From: Kordiimonas lipolytica
GTDB taxonomy: Bacteria; Pseudomonadota; Alphaproteobacteria; Sphingomonadales; Kordiimonadaceae
Reading direction: 5' to 3'
DNA length: 64,000 bases
Assembly (NCBI RefSeq): GCF_001550065.1
Contig: NZ_LRUB01000033.1
Coordinates: 51,719-115,718 of the forward strand
Positions 1 to 8,192 of this stretch are shown in pieces. The position numbers and the translations under genes are program-made. The notes below the pieces were generated by a model that did not search any database, had not been told where the DNA came from, and saw nothing but the letters and a program-made list of their open reading frames with translations. The first letter of the stretch is position 1, and each line of letters starts with the position of its first letter.

Positions 1-8
1 ATGGGGGA

Positions 9-758
9 ATGGCTCCCGATATTCGGCAGCTCAGCGGTACCCTGGCAATCGGGCGCGGCGCCTATGTCCGGGTTGAATATGCAGGGCGCGACTTCGTCTA
101 TATTGACGTGAGTTCGTCGAACACTGAACCCGACACGTCCATTGCAACCTTCCGCGATGGCGAGACAGGAACGTCTGAATTTATCAGGGATGGGTTTTCG
201 CTCAGGCTTTCCGTTAAATCGGATGGCTCAAAGGTGCTTCTGCCGATCGGTGGTGTCCTGACCGTCGGAGATATCGTTCACCTTCAAGGGGCTGCGGATC
301 AATATATTCTGCAGGAAGGAAGTGTTGAAGGGGTGGCCGAGGAGGCCGTTTCAGATGGTCGTTTCGTCGCTGTGGAGGCCGAAGTAGATCCGGGCGACGT
401 GATTTCTTTCTGGAACGCCGTAGATGATCCAGCCACCAGTATCGGTTTTCTGGAATTTCGTCACGGCAGTTCAATGCTTGCCCAAATCCTTGGCAATGCA
501 GCGTGGGTTAAAGTGGACCGCCTGGGGTCCGACGGATATAAAATTCAACCGACGCTGTGGGACCGGGTCTCGAAAGACCAGTTTTTCCAGAAATCTGCCT
601 TAATCTATTCCGGATTGGTGCCGATATTCCTCAGTTTGCTGATTTATTGGTCTCGAACAAAAATTGCGTCGCGGTCGGCTCCGCGCCCCAAACGCATAGA
701 AGAGGCGAAGGCTAAACCAGAAGCGATCAAGGAGCAGGCAGAGCCGGATGAGACTTAG
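9..758 (+). CDS. Unknown protein with C-terminal membrane anchor
   Basis: A 249-residue protein of no family I recognise. Most of it is predicted beta-rich and soluble. One hydrophobic segment lies near residues 199-216 (ALIYSGLVPIFLSLLIYW), followed by a short Lys/Glu/Ala-rich tail, so it looks like a tail-anchored or single-pass membrane protein. The start sits at the window edge and an upstream in-frame start cannot be excluded, so the gene may be 5'-truncated here. Its last 11 bases overlap the next gene, which implies translational coupling with the trypsin-like protein. Confidence 0.6.
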   Translation: MAPDIRQLSGTLAIGRGAYVRVEYAGRDFVYIDVSSSNTEPDTSIATFRDGETGTSEFIRDGFSLRLSVKSDGSKVLLPIGGVLTVGDIVHLQGAADQYILQEGSVEGVAEEAVSDGRFVAVEAEVDPGDVISFWNAVDDPATSIGFLEFRHGSSMLAQILGNAAWVKVDRLGSDGYKIQPTLWDRVSKDQFFQKSALIYSGLVPIFLSLLIYWSRTKIASRSAPRPKRIEEAKAKPEAIKEQAEPDET

Positions 759-1881
759 CTTTCTAATATTCGCTGTGTTGTTGTCCATGGTCGGCATAGC
801 GGTGCAGGCGCAACAGATTGTGGCCGTTGAGGGTGATGGCCAGGGGCAGGGCGTTTTGCGTGGCTATAATGCGGAATGCTATCTGATCACGCCTCAGCAT
901 GTCGCTGGGTTTGCGCCCCAGTTGCGCGTTTTGGACCAGCGCCGAATGGAACAGACCGCAGTTCTGCAGGCCACGTATGAGCCTGACATTGGCCTGGCGA
1001 TGATTGACAGCAAGGCGTCGCGCTGTTCGGAAAACTGGCCGGACAGCCGGTATCTGCCGCCACTTCTGCCTAAAATGTCAGAAGGCATATTGCTTTCCCG
1101 CAATAATGACGGCGGCTTGCGCCGACGCTTCATGAATATCATCGAATTCAATGACCGCTGGATTTACGTGCGCCCCTCCAGTGGCGGCGATGAACTGTTC
1201 CAGGGGCTTAGTGGCAGCAGTCTCGTTGTTGGCGATCACCTTGCGGGGATGCTGCTGCACATAGACTTTGAAGACGGCACCGGTGCAGTGCTGCGCCAGG
1301 ACTATATCGATGCCATGTTGTCCACACGGTTTGGCTATGGCTCTTCCGGCCGGAATGACAGCGGCTCCAACAATCTGCTGTTTGATGAAATCGGGCGGGA
1401 GAATGGGTGGCTTGTTGCGACGCCATCCTCGCGGAAGGGGGATGCTGTCAGGGATGCTGACCACCTGAAGCTGCGGTTTACAGGCCGTGGTGACGGGCAG
1501 GCGAATGTACAGATATCGCAGACAGTGGCAGTGCCGACGCTTTCAGGGCTGGTCATCAGCTTCGACCTGAGCGGTGAGGCCTATTTCAGTGACCTGGAGT
1601 TTGCCGGATACACGTTCGATTTGCTGACTGAAGGTGGGAAGCTGATAAAACGGCTGTATGCTTCAGCCGACAGCTATTATGCACCCAAGGCCGACAACAG
1701 TCATCAGCTGAACTGGCGGTTTGGCGAAACAAGGATCAGGCTGGATCAGGTGGCCGGGGCCCTGAACGGTCAGGATGTCAGCGCCGTTCGCGTGTCCTTC
1801 CATATTGAAACACCACGTGGCGAAACTTGCAGGCAATGTGAGCTTCGGGTAAAAATGCCAGTAATGGTTTATGAAAAATAG
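748..1881 (+). CDS. Exported trypsin-like serine protease domain protein
   Basis: A 377-residue protein with an N-terminal signal peptide (residues 1-21, ending VQAQ). Residues 25-190 look like a chymotrypsin fold. Plausible triad residues are His in TPQHVAG, Asp in EPDIGLAMID and Ser in GLSGSSL, which replaces the usual GDSGG motif. The C-terminal half is beta-rich and carries a CxxC pair (CRQC) near the end; it may be a carbohydrate- or protein-binding module. The gene overlaps its predecessor by 11 bp and lies 14 bp before the next gene, so the three form one operon. The family call rests on motif spacing only; the protein could be a non-catalytic relative. Confidence 0.6.
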   Translation: MRLSFLIFAVLLSMVGIAVQAQQIVAVEGDGQGQGVLRGYNAECYLITPQHVAGFAPQLRVLDQRRMEQTAVLQATYEPDIGLAMIDSKASRCSENWPDSRYLPPLLPKMSEGILLSRNNDGGLRRRFMNIIEFNDRWIYVRPSSGGDELFQGLSGSSLVVGDHLAGMLLHIDFEDGTGAVLRQDYIDAMLSTRFGYGSSGRNDSGSNNLLFDEIGRENGWLVATPSSRKGDAVRDADHLKLRFTGRGDGQANVQISQTVAVPTLSGLVISFDLSGEAYFSDLEFAGYTFDLLTEGGKLIKRLYASADSYYAPKADNSHQLNWRFGETRIRLDQVAGALNGQDVSAVRVSFHIETPRGETCRQCELRVKMPVMVYEK

Positions 1882-1895
1882 CTATAGGGGGAGTT

Positions 1896-2456
1896 ATGTT
1901 GCTTAAGGGTCTCGCAGTTATTGGCCTGCTGGTCACCAGTTCAACAGCATTGGCACAGGACAAACGAATTGATCTCAGCTGGGAATGGGAGCTGCCCGTT
2001 CGTTGGGCTGAATACGATAGCAGTGGCGCGTTTTATGAACTCCGAACGATTAGCGACCCGGAGAAATTTCCCGGCAGCATTTCGGCACGTCGGGCGACCA
2101 TCCGGCGCGATCAGCTGGAGGTGATCTTCGTTGTTCATAACCAGTCCGATCGCTACACCTGCTTTTTTGTAAATGGTGACAAAGACACTGTTCATCTGGA
2201 TGATGATTTCGGTAATGAATACAAGGGAGCAACCCTGATCCTGAATGATGGGCAGGATGCAAAACTGGCCCCGAACCAGCGAAAGAACTTCAAGCTGCGG
2301 ATGCCGGCGCCAAGCCCGGATGCGCTTTCGGCCAACTTTCATTTTGGTTTCCTACATGCTGTGATGGAGCATAATTCGGGCCAGTGCCCGGATCCGCAGA
2401 TCAATTCCTATTTCCAGCATAAGCTCAACGTGGACGTCAGCAGCTGGCGGAATTAG
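1896..2456 (+). CDS. Unknown exported protein, third gene of operon
   Basis: A 186-residue protein with a clear signal peptide (cleavage after STALAQ near residue 21). The mature part is beta-rich and has two Cys (YTCFF, GQCPDP) that could form a disulfide. A GGGGGAG ribosome site lies just before the ATG. I do not recognise the family. The tight spacing to the trypsin-like gene suggests that the two exported proteins and the membrane-anchored protein work together in the periplasm. Confidence 0.6.
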   Translation: MLLKGLAVIGLLVTSSTALAQDKRIDLSWEWELPVRWAEYDSSGAFYELRTISDPEKFPGSISARRATIRRDQLEVIFVVHNQSDRYTCFFVNGDKDTVHLDDDFGNEYKGATLILNDGQDAKLAPNQRKNFKLRMPAPSPDALSANFHFGFLHAVMEHNSGQCPDPQINSYFQHKLNVDVSSWRN

Positions 2457-2530
2457 AGGCTGAGCTTGATCGCGAATTTCTGACTGCTTGCCGCATTCCC
2501 GAATAAGGTTGCAATGGCAGGCGTTTGGCG

Positions 2531-5239
2531 TCAGCTCCAGTTGAAGTGATCTTCTTCAATCACTTCGATGCAGGCGTCCACCACCTCTGGTGCATAGGCA
2601 GTGCCGCGCCCGCGCCTTAGCTCCTTCAGGCCTTCTTCGATGCCCAAGGCAGGGCGGTAGGGCCGGTGTGCGGTGATGGCCTCAACCACGTCGGCCACCG
2701 CGATCACCTGGGCTTCCGGGATGATCTCATCACCCTTGAGGCCTTTGGGGTAGCCTGTGCCGTCGATCCGCTCATGGTGCTGGACGACCATGTCGGCGAT
2801 AGGCCAAGGGAAAGCGACGTCCTTCAGGATGTCGTGGCCCACCTCCGGGTGGGATTTGATGATGCCGAACTCGGCGGATGTCAGCTTGCCGGGGCGGTTC
2901 AATATTTCCGCCGGTACATAGATTTTGCCGATGTCATGGACAGTGGCCCCAAGGCGCATGCCCTCCAGTTTGAATTCATTCCAGCCCAGCTTGCGGCCGA
3001 TGGCTTCCGCCAGCTGAGCCACGCGGCCCTGGTGGCCTGATGTATAGGGGTCGCGCTTTTCAAGCGTGGTGGCCAGGGCGTTGATCGCGCCCAATGCTGC
3101 ATTGCCGAGTGCTTCGTGGGCGGACACAATCTCTCGCGTCATGCGGCCCGCCTTCAGCGCCAGCGCGATGTTGGTCGCCAGTTCCTGCATCAGGTCAATT
3201 TCCTGCGGGTTCGGGAAGGTATCGCGGTTGGCATGAATGGTCATCGTCGCGACCGGGTTGCCACCCTCCATAATCGGGAGGGAGACAGTTTTTTCAAGAT
3301 CAAGCGAGCCCGCCAGTTCCTGCCATTGCCGGTAATATAGGTCGTCTGAATGGCTGTTGGTGAAAACCTTGGTGCCGGACTTGAGCGCGGTCTGCGCCGG
3401 GCTGGTGCGCGCGGCGGCGAGGCGGGTGAGGTCTTTTTCCCCTATACTGTTGTTTTCGCTGGCGTAGGTCGTGATTTCAAGGGGGCTTGCGGTTGCACTG
3501 TCCTGCGGCTTCGCGAACCACACAAGGCGGTATCCGAGCGCGCTGACCAACTCACGCGCCACATCCTGCAGCATTGCTGAGGGTTCTTGGCTTTTCATCA
3601 TGATGGCCTGGCAGCGCATGATGGTGTTCCGGATGCTCGCGAGTTGAGTATTGATCACCTCTGCGTGCTTGCGCTCTGTGACATCGGTTGCGATGGCATA
3701 GGCGACTTCGTTGCGCGCAACAGAGGACCATGAGATCAGCCTGTATTCGCCGGTTTTGCGGCGATATCGGTTCTCGAAGCTGAGCGTCGCGCCTTTTTCG
3801 TTGAGGCTATCCATCTCGGCCAGCGTCTTCTCAATGTCGTCGGGATGTACCAGTTCAAGGAATGTCTTGCCTTCAAGTTCCTTTGGCGCATAGCCCAGGA
3901 TGCGTTGGGCTGCCGCATTCACTTTCAGGATGGTGCCGTCAACTGTAGACGCAATGACATTCATGTGCATCGGGGTGTCGAAGAAGTTCTCAACCTGATG
4001 CTGCAGCGCCTGCTTTTCCGTGATGTCGATGATACTGACGGGGACAGATGCGAAAGCTGCATCGCGGCGGGGAATTCGGAAGGAGATCAGGCAGGTCAGC
4101 GCCTTGCCTTTTGCCGTGACATAGTCCACCTGGCCGCGGAAATAGGGTTTCTTTTTCCAGATGGCGGCAAGTTCATCCACAAAAACATCCATGGCGTTCG
4201 GCCCGAATGCCTTGTCGACACGGCTGATGAACTGCCGTTGGTCTTCCGCTTCAAACATCTGGAGTGTCGCCCTGTTGACGCGCAGCACGCGGACCATGCC
4301 CGCAAGTTCCGTGATTTTTTCCGGGTTCTTGCGCAAATAGCAGCGCAGGTCGCGCACGCCACTTTCGCGCAGGCGCTTCAGTTCCGCCTGCACGGCTGAG
4401 AGGTCTTCGTCCCAAAGCGAGATTTCGGCATTGTCGAAAAGCTCATTCGCCCGTTTACGCTGCCGGTCCAACTGGAAATAGGGCTTCTGCAGGTTCGGGA
4501 TGACAACCGCCCGAAAGATCAGCCAGAAGGAGAAGATCTTGAAGACATGCCCAAGGAGGTTCGCCGTGTCGTCCGGCCCCTCATAGAGCGTGAAGGCAAG
4601 CTCGGCGGCGATGGTCATGAAAATGGCGGTGCCAAGCAGGACCTCTTCTTCCTTCGGGATTCGGAAGGAAGCCAGATGCAGCTGGGCTGAGGCAAAAATC
4701 AGCCCCGCGATGATGATATATTCGGCGTTGACCTTGAAGGCGGTCAGCCCCTGGCCGTCGATATATCCGGTGGGAAAGATGCCCAGAAGAATAAGCGCCG
4801 TGCCAAGGGCGGCGATGGCGCCATACCCGAAAAAGAGCCTTTTTGAGCGCACGCTGCTGCCGATCAGGTGCGGGGTGACGATCAGGATCAAGGTTTCGAG
4901 AAACCGCGCGAGCAGCCAGAACTGTACCGACAGATTGACCGAGCCGGTCAAATAAAGGTTCATGCCTTCAAAGGTGAAGGCGTGGTTGGTATCGAGGAAG
5001 GCGACCCAAAAATAGCCAGCAGCCAGGAGCGCCAGGAACCGGTTCCTTTCCACCCACTGGGTTTCCCAGGACAGCACGCAGATCGCCAATGCCACAAAGA
5101 TGGCGCCCAGTTCCGCAACGGTATGGAATGTCAGGTAATCGTGCTGGGCGATCAGTATTAATATAATACCGGCAACAACAGGGGGCAGCCATAATTTGGT
5201 ATGGCGAAGATTTGTGTAAAAATCGGCCCATGAAAGCAC
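2531..5239 (-). CDS. Membrane PAS/GAF HD-GYP c-di-GMP phosphodiesterase
   Basis: A 902-residue sensor enzyme. The N-terminal ~250 residues form a multi-helix membrane sensor (MASE-like, about 7-8 segments). After it come a PAS-like region, a second PAS with a PAC-type end, a GAF-like domain, and a C-terminal HD-GYP domain (about residues 705-890). HD-GYP hallmarks are intact: SGHQGRVAQL, the HD pair in TVHDIGKIYVP, HHERIDGTGYP and the ADVVEAITAHRPYRP region. This predicts hydrolysis of cyclic di-GMP at the inner membrane in response to an unknown signal. The start is GTG; a GGTGGGG site lies about 11 bp upstream. It appears monocistronic and convergent with the exported trio. Confidence 0.9.
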   Translation of the reverse strand: MLSWADFYTNLRHTKLWLPPVVAGIILILIAQHDYLTFHTVAELGAIFVALAICVLSWETQWVERNRFLALLAAGYFWVAFLDTNHAFTFEGMNLYLTGSVNLSVQFWLLARFLETLILIVTPHLIGSSVRSKRLFFGYGAIAALGTALILLGIFPTGYIDGQGLTAFKVNAEYIIIAGLIFASAQLHLASFRIPKEEEVLLGTAIFMTIAAELAFTLYEGPDDTANLLGHVFKIFSFWLIFRAVVIPNLQKPYFQLDRQRKRANELFDNAEISLWDEDLSAVQAELKRLRESGVRDLRCYLRKNPEKITELAGMVRVLRVNRATLQMFEAEDQRQFISRVDKAFGPNAMDVFVDELAAIWKKKPYFRGQVDYVTAKGKALTCLISFRIPRRDAAFASVPVSIIDITEKQALQHQVENFFDTPMHMNVIASTVDGTILKVNAAAQRILGYAPKELEGKTFLELVHPDDIEKTLAEMDSLNEKGATLSFENRYRRKTGEYRLISWSSVARNEVAYAIATDVTERKHAEVINTQLASIRNTIMRCQAIMMKSQEPSAMLQDVARELVSALGYRLVWFAKPQDSATASPLEITTYASENNSIGEKDLTRLAAARTSPAQTALKSGTKVFTNSHSDDLYYRQWQELAGSLDLEKTVSLPIMEGGNPVATMTIHANRDTFPNPQEIDLMQELATNIALALKAGRMTREIVSAHEALGNAALGAINALATTLEKRDPYTSGHQGRVAQLAEAIGRKLGWNEFKLEGMRLGATVHDIGKIYVPAEILNRPGKLTSAEFGIIKSHPEVGHDILKDVAFPWPIADMVVQHHERIDGTGYPKGLKGDEIIPEAQVIAVADVVEAITAHRPYRPALGIEEGLKELRRGRGTAYAPEVVDACIEVIEEDHFNWS

Positions 5240-5348
5240 GAAGAAAATACCCCACCTTTATTTGACGGTTATATCATACGCCGAACAATAACATTCACCT
5301 TATCGTTGAGCGTGCTTACCGTCCAGTGGTATCGAGGGGCGCCGCGCC

Positions 5349-5831
5349 TCACTGCTTCACCACCGATACCCGGAAGGGCGTCAGCCGAAGCGACGCATAC
5401 AGAACCGGCATCATCACCGGCTCATAATCCGGGCACAGGGCGAAGGGCTGGCTGTCCGGGCTTGCGACCACAAGGGCGTCGTCTTCCACCCGCCAGCCCA
5501 CAGACCACAAGCGGTTGGGGTTGGCGAAAATGGAACCGCCTTCGGCCTGGTAATCCAGATAGTGCGGCTGGCCCGCTATCTCGCATTCCAGATAGTCGGT
5601 GTCGCCGTCGAAACTAAGGCGGCGGAAGCTGGTGGCCTGTTCCTTGTGCGGCACGAAACAGAACAGGCGGCGCGAATTGGGGCGGTATCCCAGATAGCCG
5701 GTCTCGCCCTGTTCGGCCCCGCTTCTGTAGGTCAGCTTCACCAGAATCTTTTCCCCGCTTGTCGTCAGCCTGTCCTTGAGAAGGGTTTCCATCACCTCAT
5801 CCGCAAGGGTGAATTTTGCCAGCATGTTCAT
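5349..5831 (-). CDS. Unknown protein, predicted sigma-54-dependent
   Basis: A 160-residue, probably cytoplasmic and beta-rich protein of unrecognised family. I chose the ATG at 5831 (MNMLAKF) because AGGAGA lies just upstream. A longer reading to 5873 lacks such a site and would begin inside the leader. A textbook -24/-12 sigma-54 promoter lies about 65 bp upstream (5898-5915). The gene is divergent from the alpha-helical protein at 6143, which has its own sigma-54 promoter, so the two are likely co-regulated by the FHA-type activator at 10527. Confidence 0.65.
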   Translation of the reverse strand: MNMLAKFTLADEVMETLLKDRLTTSGEKILVKLTYRSGAEQGETGYLGYRPNSRRLFCFVPHKEQATSFRRLSFDGDTDYLECEIAGQPHYLDYQAEGGSIFANPNRLWSVGWRVEDDALVVASPDSQPFALCPDYEPVMMPVLYASLRLTPFRVSVVKQ

Positions 5832-5897
5832 TGTGTCTCTCCTGTGCCCGGCCAGGTGCCCATTGTCAGGCATTTTTGTGCTTATGCCCCGCCTATC

Positions 5898-5915
5898 AGC
5901 AGGAAGTGTGCCAAA
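5898..5915 (-). promoter_or_regulatory. Sigma-54 promoter of the 160-aa gene
   Basis: Read on the minus strand, the sequence is TTTGGCACACTTCCTGCT. It has the GG (-24) and GC (-12) elements exactly 10 nt apart and a TTGGCAC block matching the RpoN consensus. Confidence 0.75.
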
Positions 5916-5997
5916 GGGACAAATGGCGGAATTCGGGGAGTTCGTGTCGAAATTGCATCAATTCCCGCATTGCTGCGCCTGTCGCGCGCCTGTCCGA

Positions 5998-6010
5998 CGT
6001 GTCCGACACG
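5998..6010. promoter_or_regulatory. Palindrome, candidate activator site between divergent sigma-54 promoters
   Basis: CGTGTC-C-GACACG is a perfect 13-bp palindrome. It lies roughly 65-85 bp upstream of both -24 elements, where an enhancer-binding protein would bind. A near copy (GCGTGTC-T-GACACGC) occurs at 7412-7426. The link to the activator at 10527 is inferred. Confidence 0.4.
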
Positions 6011-6073
6011 GACGCGCCCTTGTGCCCACCCATGCCCCTGTATCTAATTCATTGAAAATTCATGATTTTTCAA

Positions 6074-6090
6074 TTGGCACGTCCCCTGCA
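6074..6090 (+). promoter_or_regulatory. Sigma-54 promoter of the 384-aa helical protein gene
   Basis: TTGGCACG-TCCC-CTGCA has GG and GC separated by exactly 10 nt and a full TTGGCACG upstream block. It ends 53 bp before the ATG at 6143. Confidence 0.8.
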
Positions 6091-6142
6091 ATCACCAGAG
6101 TTACGCACAGATCACCAGCGACTACTTGAGGGGACGAAGACA

Positions 6143-7297
6143 ATGAACGCACCACTGATTTCAATGCAAAGGGGCCTGGGTCAAGACCTTGCCGCTGAAT
6201 ATAAAGAGGAACTGATGGGAGTTGTATTGCACGCGAGCGCCGCACTTGAGGCCCCGTCGCCGTCACGCGGCCTGCCCGCCACTTTCCAGAAACGCTATAC
6301 TGAAGCCAAGGCCGCAGCTTATGCCTTTGTCAATCAGGTGCTGGACCCGCTTCTGGAGGTGCCGAACTATCTGAAGCGCCAGCAGCAGATCATTTCCAAG
6401 AACCCGGTGGGGGTGAGGAACTGTTTCACGCTGCTGCGCGACGAGAGCGCACCGGCGGACGCCCGCCAGCAGGCCAGCGACTTCCTGAAGGTGCAGGCAG
6501 ATACGGCTTTCTTCAGCCTCAACAGCAGCTCCGGCAAGGTGCTGACGCTGGAGGCCAGCATCCGCGACTATTCGGATAAAATGACCAAGCCTGTGCAAGC
6601 CCTCAAGAAGCTGGCGGCGGAAATCCGCACCCAGACTGCGCGCCAAGTGGACCTGGCGCAGCTTCATGCGTTTGAAGGCCAGCGCAACCATCTGGCGATG
6701 CAGTTGCGCGCCTCATCCTGGCAGCTGATTGAAAATGGCGTGCGCACGGGCGAACGCTTCCGTCTGGCGCATGCGGAAATCTCGAAAGACATGCCGTGGA
6801 AGAAGGTGCCGTTCGTTTCTGTGGTGGCACAGGTGGGGGAAGAGACCATCAAGCTGGACGGCAAACTGCTGCAGAAGTCGGCGGCGCGGGCGCAGGCGCT
6901 TCATAACAGCCTGTGCGACGCGGCCAAAAGCGTGTTTCACGCCGGGGCCACGGCAGACACCATGGCGGCCCTGATGATGCATGCGCAGGATGTGCTGGCG
7001 CAGCGCAAGGCCATCTGCGAACAGCTGCTTCTGATCGCGGCGGAGATCGAACGCGCCATCACCCACTGCACCGAAATGCAGAAGGCGCTTGAAGGCCGGG
7101 ATTTTGAGGCCGCCGAAGCCGCGTTTGAGAATATGGCCGAAGCCTGGCACGAAGCCGTGCTGACGGCCCAGGGCATGGAAGTGGATATCGCTTACGCGAA
7201 CGGTGATTTCCTCAGCGTCGGCATGGCTGACAAGGTGCTGGGTGAAAAGCTTGCGGAAGTCACGCCCGCCCATGGTCTTGCCAGCGAGATCTGCTGA
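6143..7297 (+). CDS. Unknown alpha-helical protein, predicted sigma-54-dependent
   Basis: A 384-residue protein, almost entirely amphipathic helix with long heptad-like stretches and no obvious signal peptide. The start at 6143 (MNAPLIS) has GAGGGG upstream and follows a sigma-54 promoter, so the longer in-frame start at 6062 is rejected because it precedes the promoter. The long-helix, Ala/Gln/Glu-rich composition with a few hydrophobic stretches recalls helical-bundle proteins such as alpha pore-forming toxins, but I see no diagnostic motif and do not assign a function. A strong terminator follows at 7323. It is divergent from the 160-aa gene and lies near the kinase and activator that probably control it. 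Confidence 0.7.
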   Translation: MNAPLISMQRGLGQDLAAEYKEELMGVVLHASAALEAPSPSRGLPATFQKRYTEAKAAAYAFVNQVLDPLLEVPNYLKRQQQIISKNPVGVRNCFTLLRDESAPADARQQASDFLKVQADTAFFSLNSSSGKVLTLEASIRDYSDKMTKPVQALKKLAAEIRTQTARQVDLAQLHAFEGQRNHLAMQLRASSWQLIENGVRTGERFRLAHAEISKDMPWKKVPFVSVVAQVGEETIKLDGKLLQKSAARAQALHNSLCDAAKSVFHAGATADTMAALMMHAQDVLAQRKAICEQLLLIAAEIERAITHCTEMQKALEGRDFEAAEAAFENMAEAWHEAVLTAQGMEVDIAYANGDFLSVGMADKVLGEKLAEVTPAHGLASEIC

Positions 7298-7322
7298 CCC
7301 CCAGTCAGCGGTGGGATGTGAG

Positions 7323-7358
7323 CCGGTGCGATGGTTTTCCGTCGCACCGGTTTTTGTT
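7323..7358 (+). terminator. Rho-independent terminator
   Basis: CCGGTGCGA pairs with TCGCACCGG around a 10-nt loop, followed by TTTTTGTTT. It terminates the helical-protein gene. Confidence 0.85.
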
Positions 7359-7411
7359 TGTGGAGTGACGAAGGGGGGGCTATTGGGGCGTGTCGGGCGC
7401 TGCCACCTGAA

Positions 7412-7426
7412 GCGTGTCTGACACGC
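7412..7426. repeat. Second copy of the GTGTCyGACAC palindrome
   Basis: GCGTGTC-T-GACACGC is a perfect 15-bp palindrome that matches the 5998-6010 element. It lies between two convergent genes; its role is unknown. Confidence 0.4.
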
Positions 7427-7468
7427 CTAACATGTCTGAAAAGGGCGGGCGGATGAGGCGCAGGCATA

Positions 7469-7500
7469 AAAAAAGCGGGCACCGCAGCGCCCGCTTTTAT
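7469..7500. terminator. Bidirectional terminator between convergent genes
   Basis: AAAAGCGGGC and GCCCGCTTTT pair around a short loop, with A-rich and T-rich flanks, so it can act in both directions. It lies just past the stop of the minus-strand gene at 7521. Confidence 0.8.
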
Positions 7501-7520
7501 TTGCTCTTAAATATATGGTA

Positions 7521-8072
7521 TCAAACCGGATCGCTTCCGTCTCCGCTTGTAGTCTCGGGGTCGAAGCTCAGTACGCGGGCGATGCGCACTTCGTCACCGC
7601 CCGTGTTCTGGTAAATGGCGATGCCCAGGAAACCGGCCAGCTGCCAGAAGCCCTTTTCGGCCACTACTTCAACGGGGGCCCCTCTCCAGTTGCTCACCCA
7701 GGTGCTGATGCCTGTTGATGGGTCGGTAGAATGCTGTGGTTCGCTCCAGCTGCCCACAAGGCATTTGGTTACCTGGTCCCGGTCAAACGGGGAGAAACTA
7801 TCGAAGTCCTGATTCACGTTGGGCACAGACACCAGATCAAGGCTGATCGGCTGCATGCCGCTGACCTTCCGCAGTTCCCCCGGCGTGGCGGTCATTGTGA
7901 CTTCCACATCAATGGTGTCACCCGCCTTGAACTGGATACAGCCGCTATAGCGGCCTTCCTTGGTCATGGCGTTCTTGCCACCGTCTTCGAATTCATAGAG
8001 CAGCGCGTTGGAGATCTGGTCCCCATCAAACTGCAGTTTCAGTTTATAGTTCGTTGGCTTTTTCGCGGTCAT
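7521..8072 (-). CDS. Unknown beta-rich cytoplasmic protein
   Basis: A 183-residue protein with no signal peptide, predicted mostly beta. It ends in a Ser/Thr/Gly/Asp-rich tail after a FDPET motif. The pattern of short strands with Trp-rich turns (SNWRGAPVEV, EKGFWQLAGF) resembles small beta-sandwich proteins of the AidA/PixA inclusion-body type, but the match is too weak to assign. I found no sigma-54 promoter upstream, unlike the genes at 5831 and 6143. It lies between those targets and the kinase gene and is probably part of the same island. Confidence 0.65.
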   Translation of the reverse strand: MTAKKPTNYKLKLQFDGDQISNALLYEFEDGGKNAMTKEGRYSGCIQFKAGDTIDVEVTMTATPGELRKVSGMQPISLDLVSVPNVNQDFDSFSPFDRDQVTKCLVGSWSEPQHSTDPSTGISTWVSNWRGAPVEVVAEKGFWQLAGFLGIAIYQNTGGDEVRIARVLSFDPETTSGDGSDPV

Positions 8073-8192
8073 AAAAAGACTCCCCGGTTGTTAAACTGTC
8101 TCATCAAAATTGGGGCGGGTGCCCAACTCAAAACACTGAGAACTAGTGGCGCTTGCCGTCCCATCAAAGGGGGTAATAGCAAGATGCGTGCC

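Noticed and set aside
7521..8192. Sigma-54 promoter for the 183-aa gene
   Set aside because: A GTGCCCAA block is present near 8119-8126, but the GC element is not 10 nt away, so the spacing fails.
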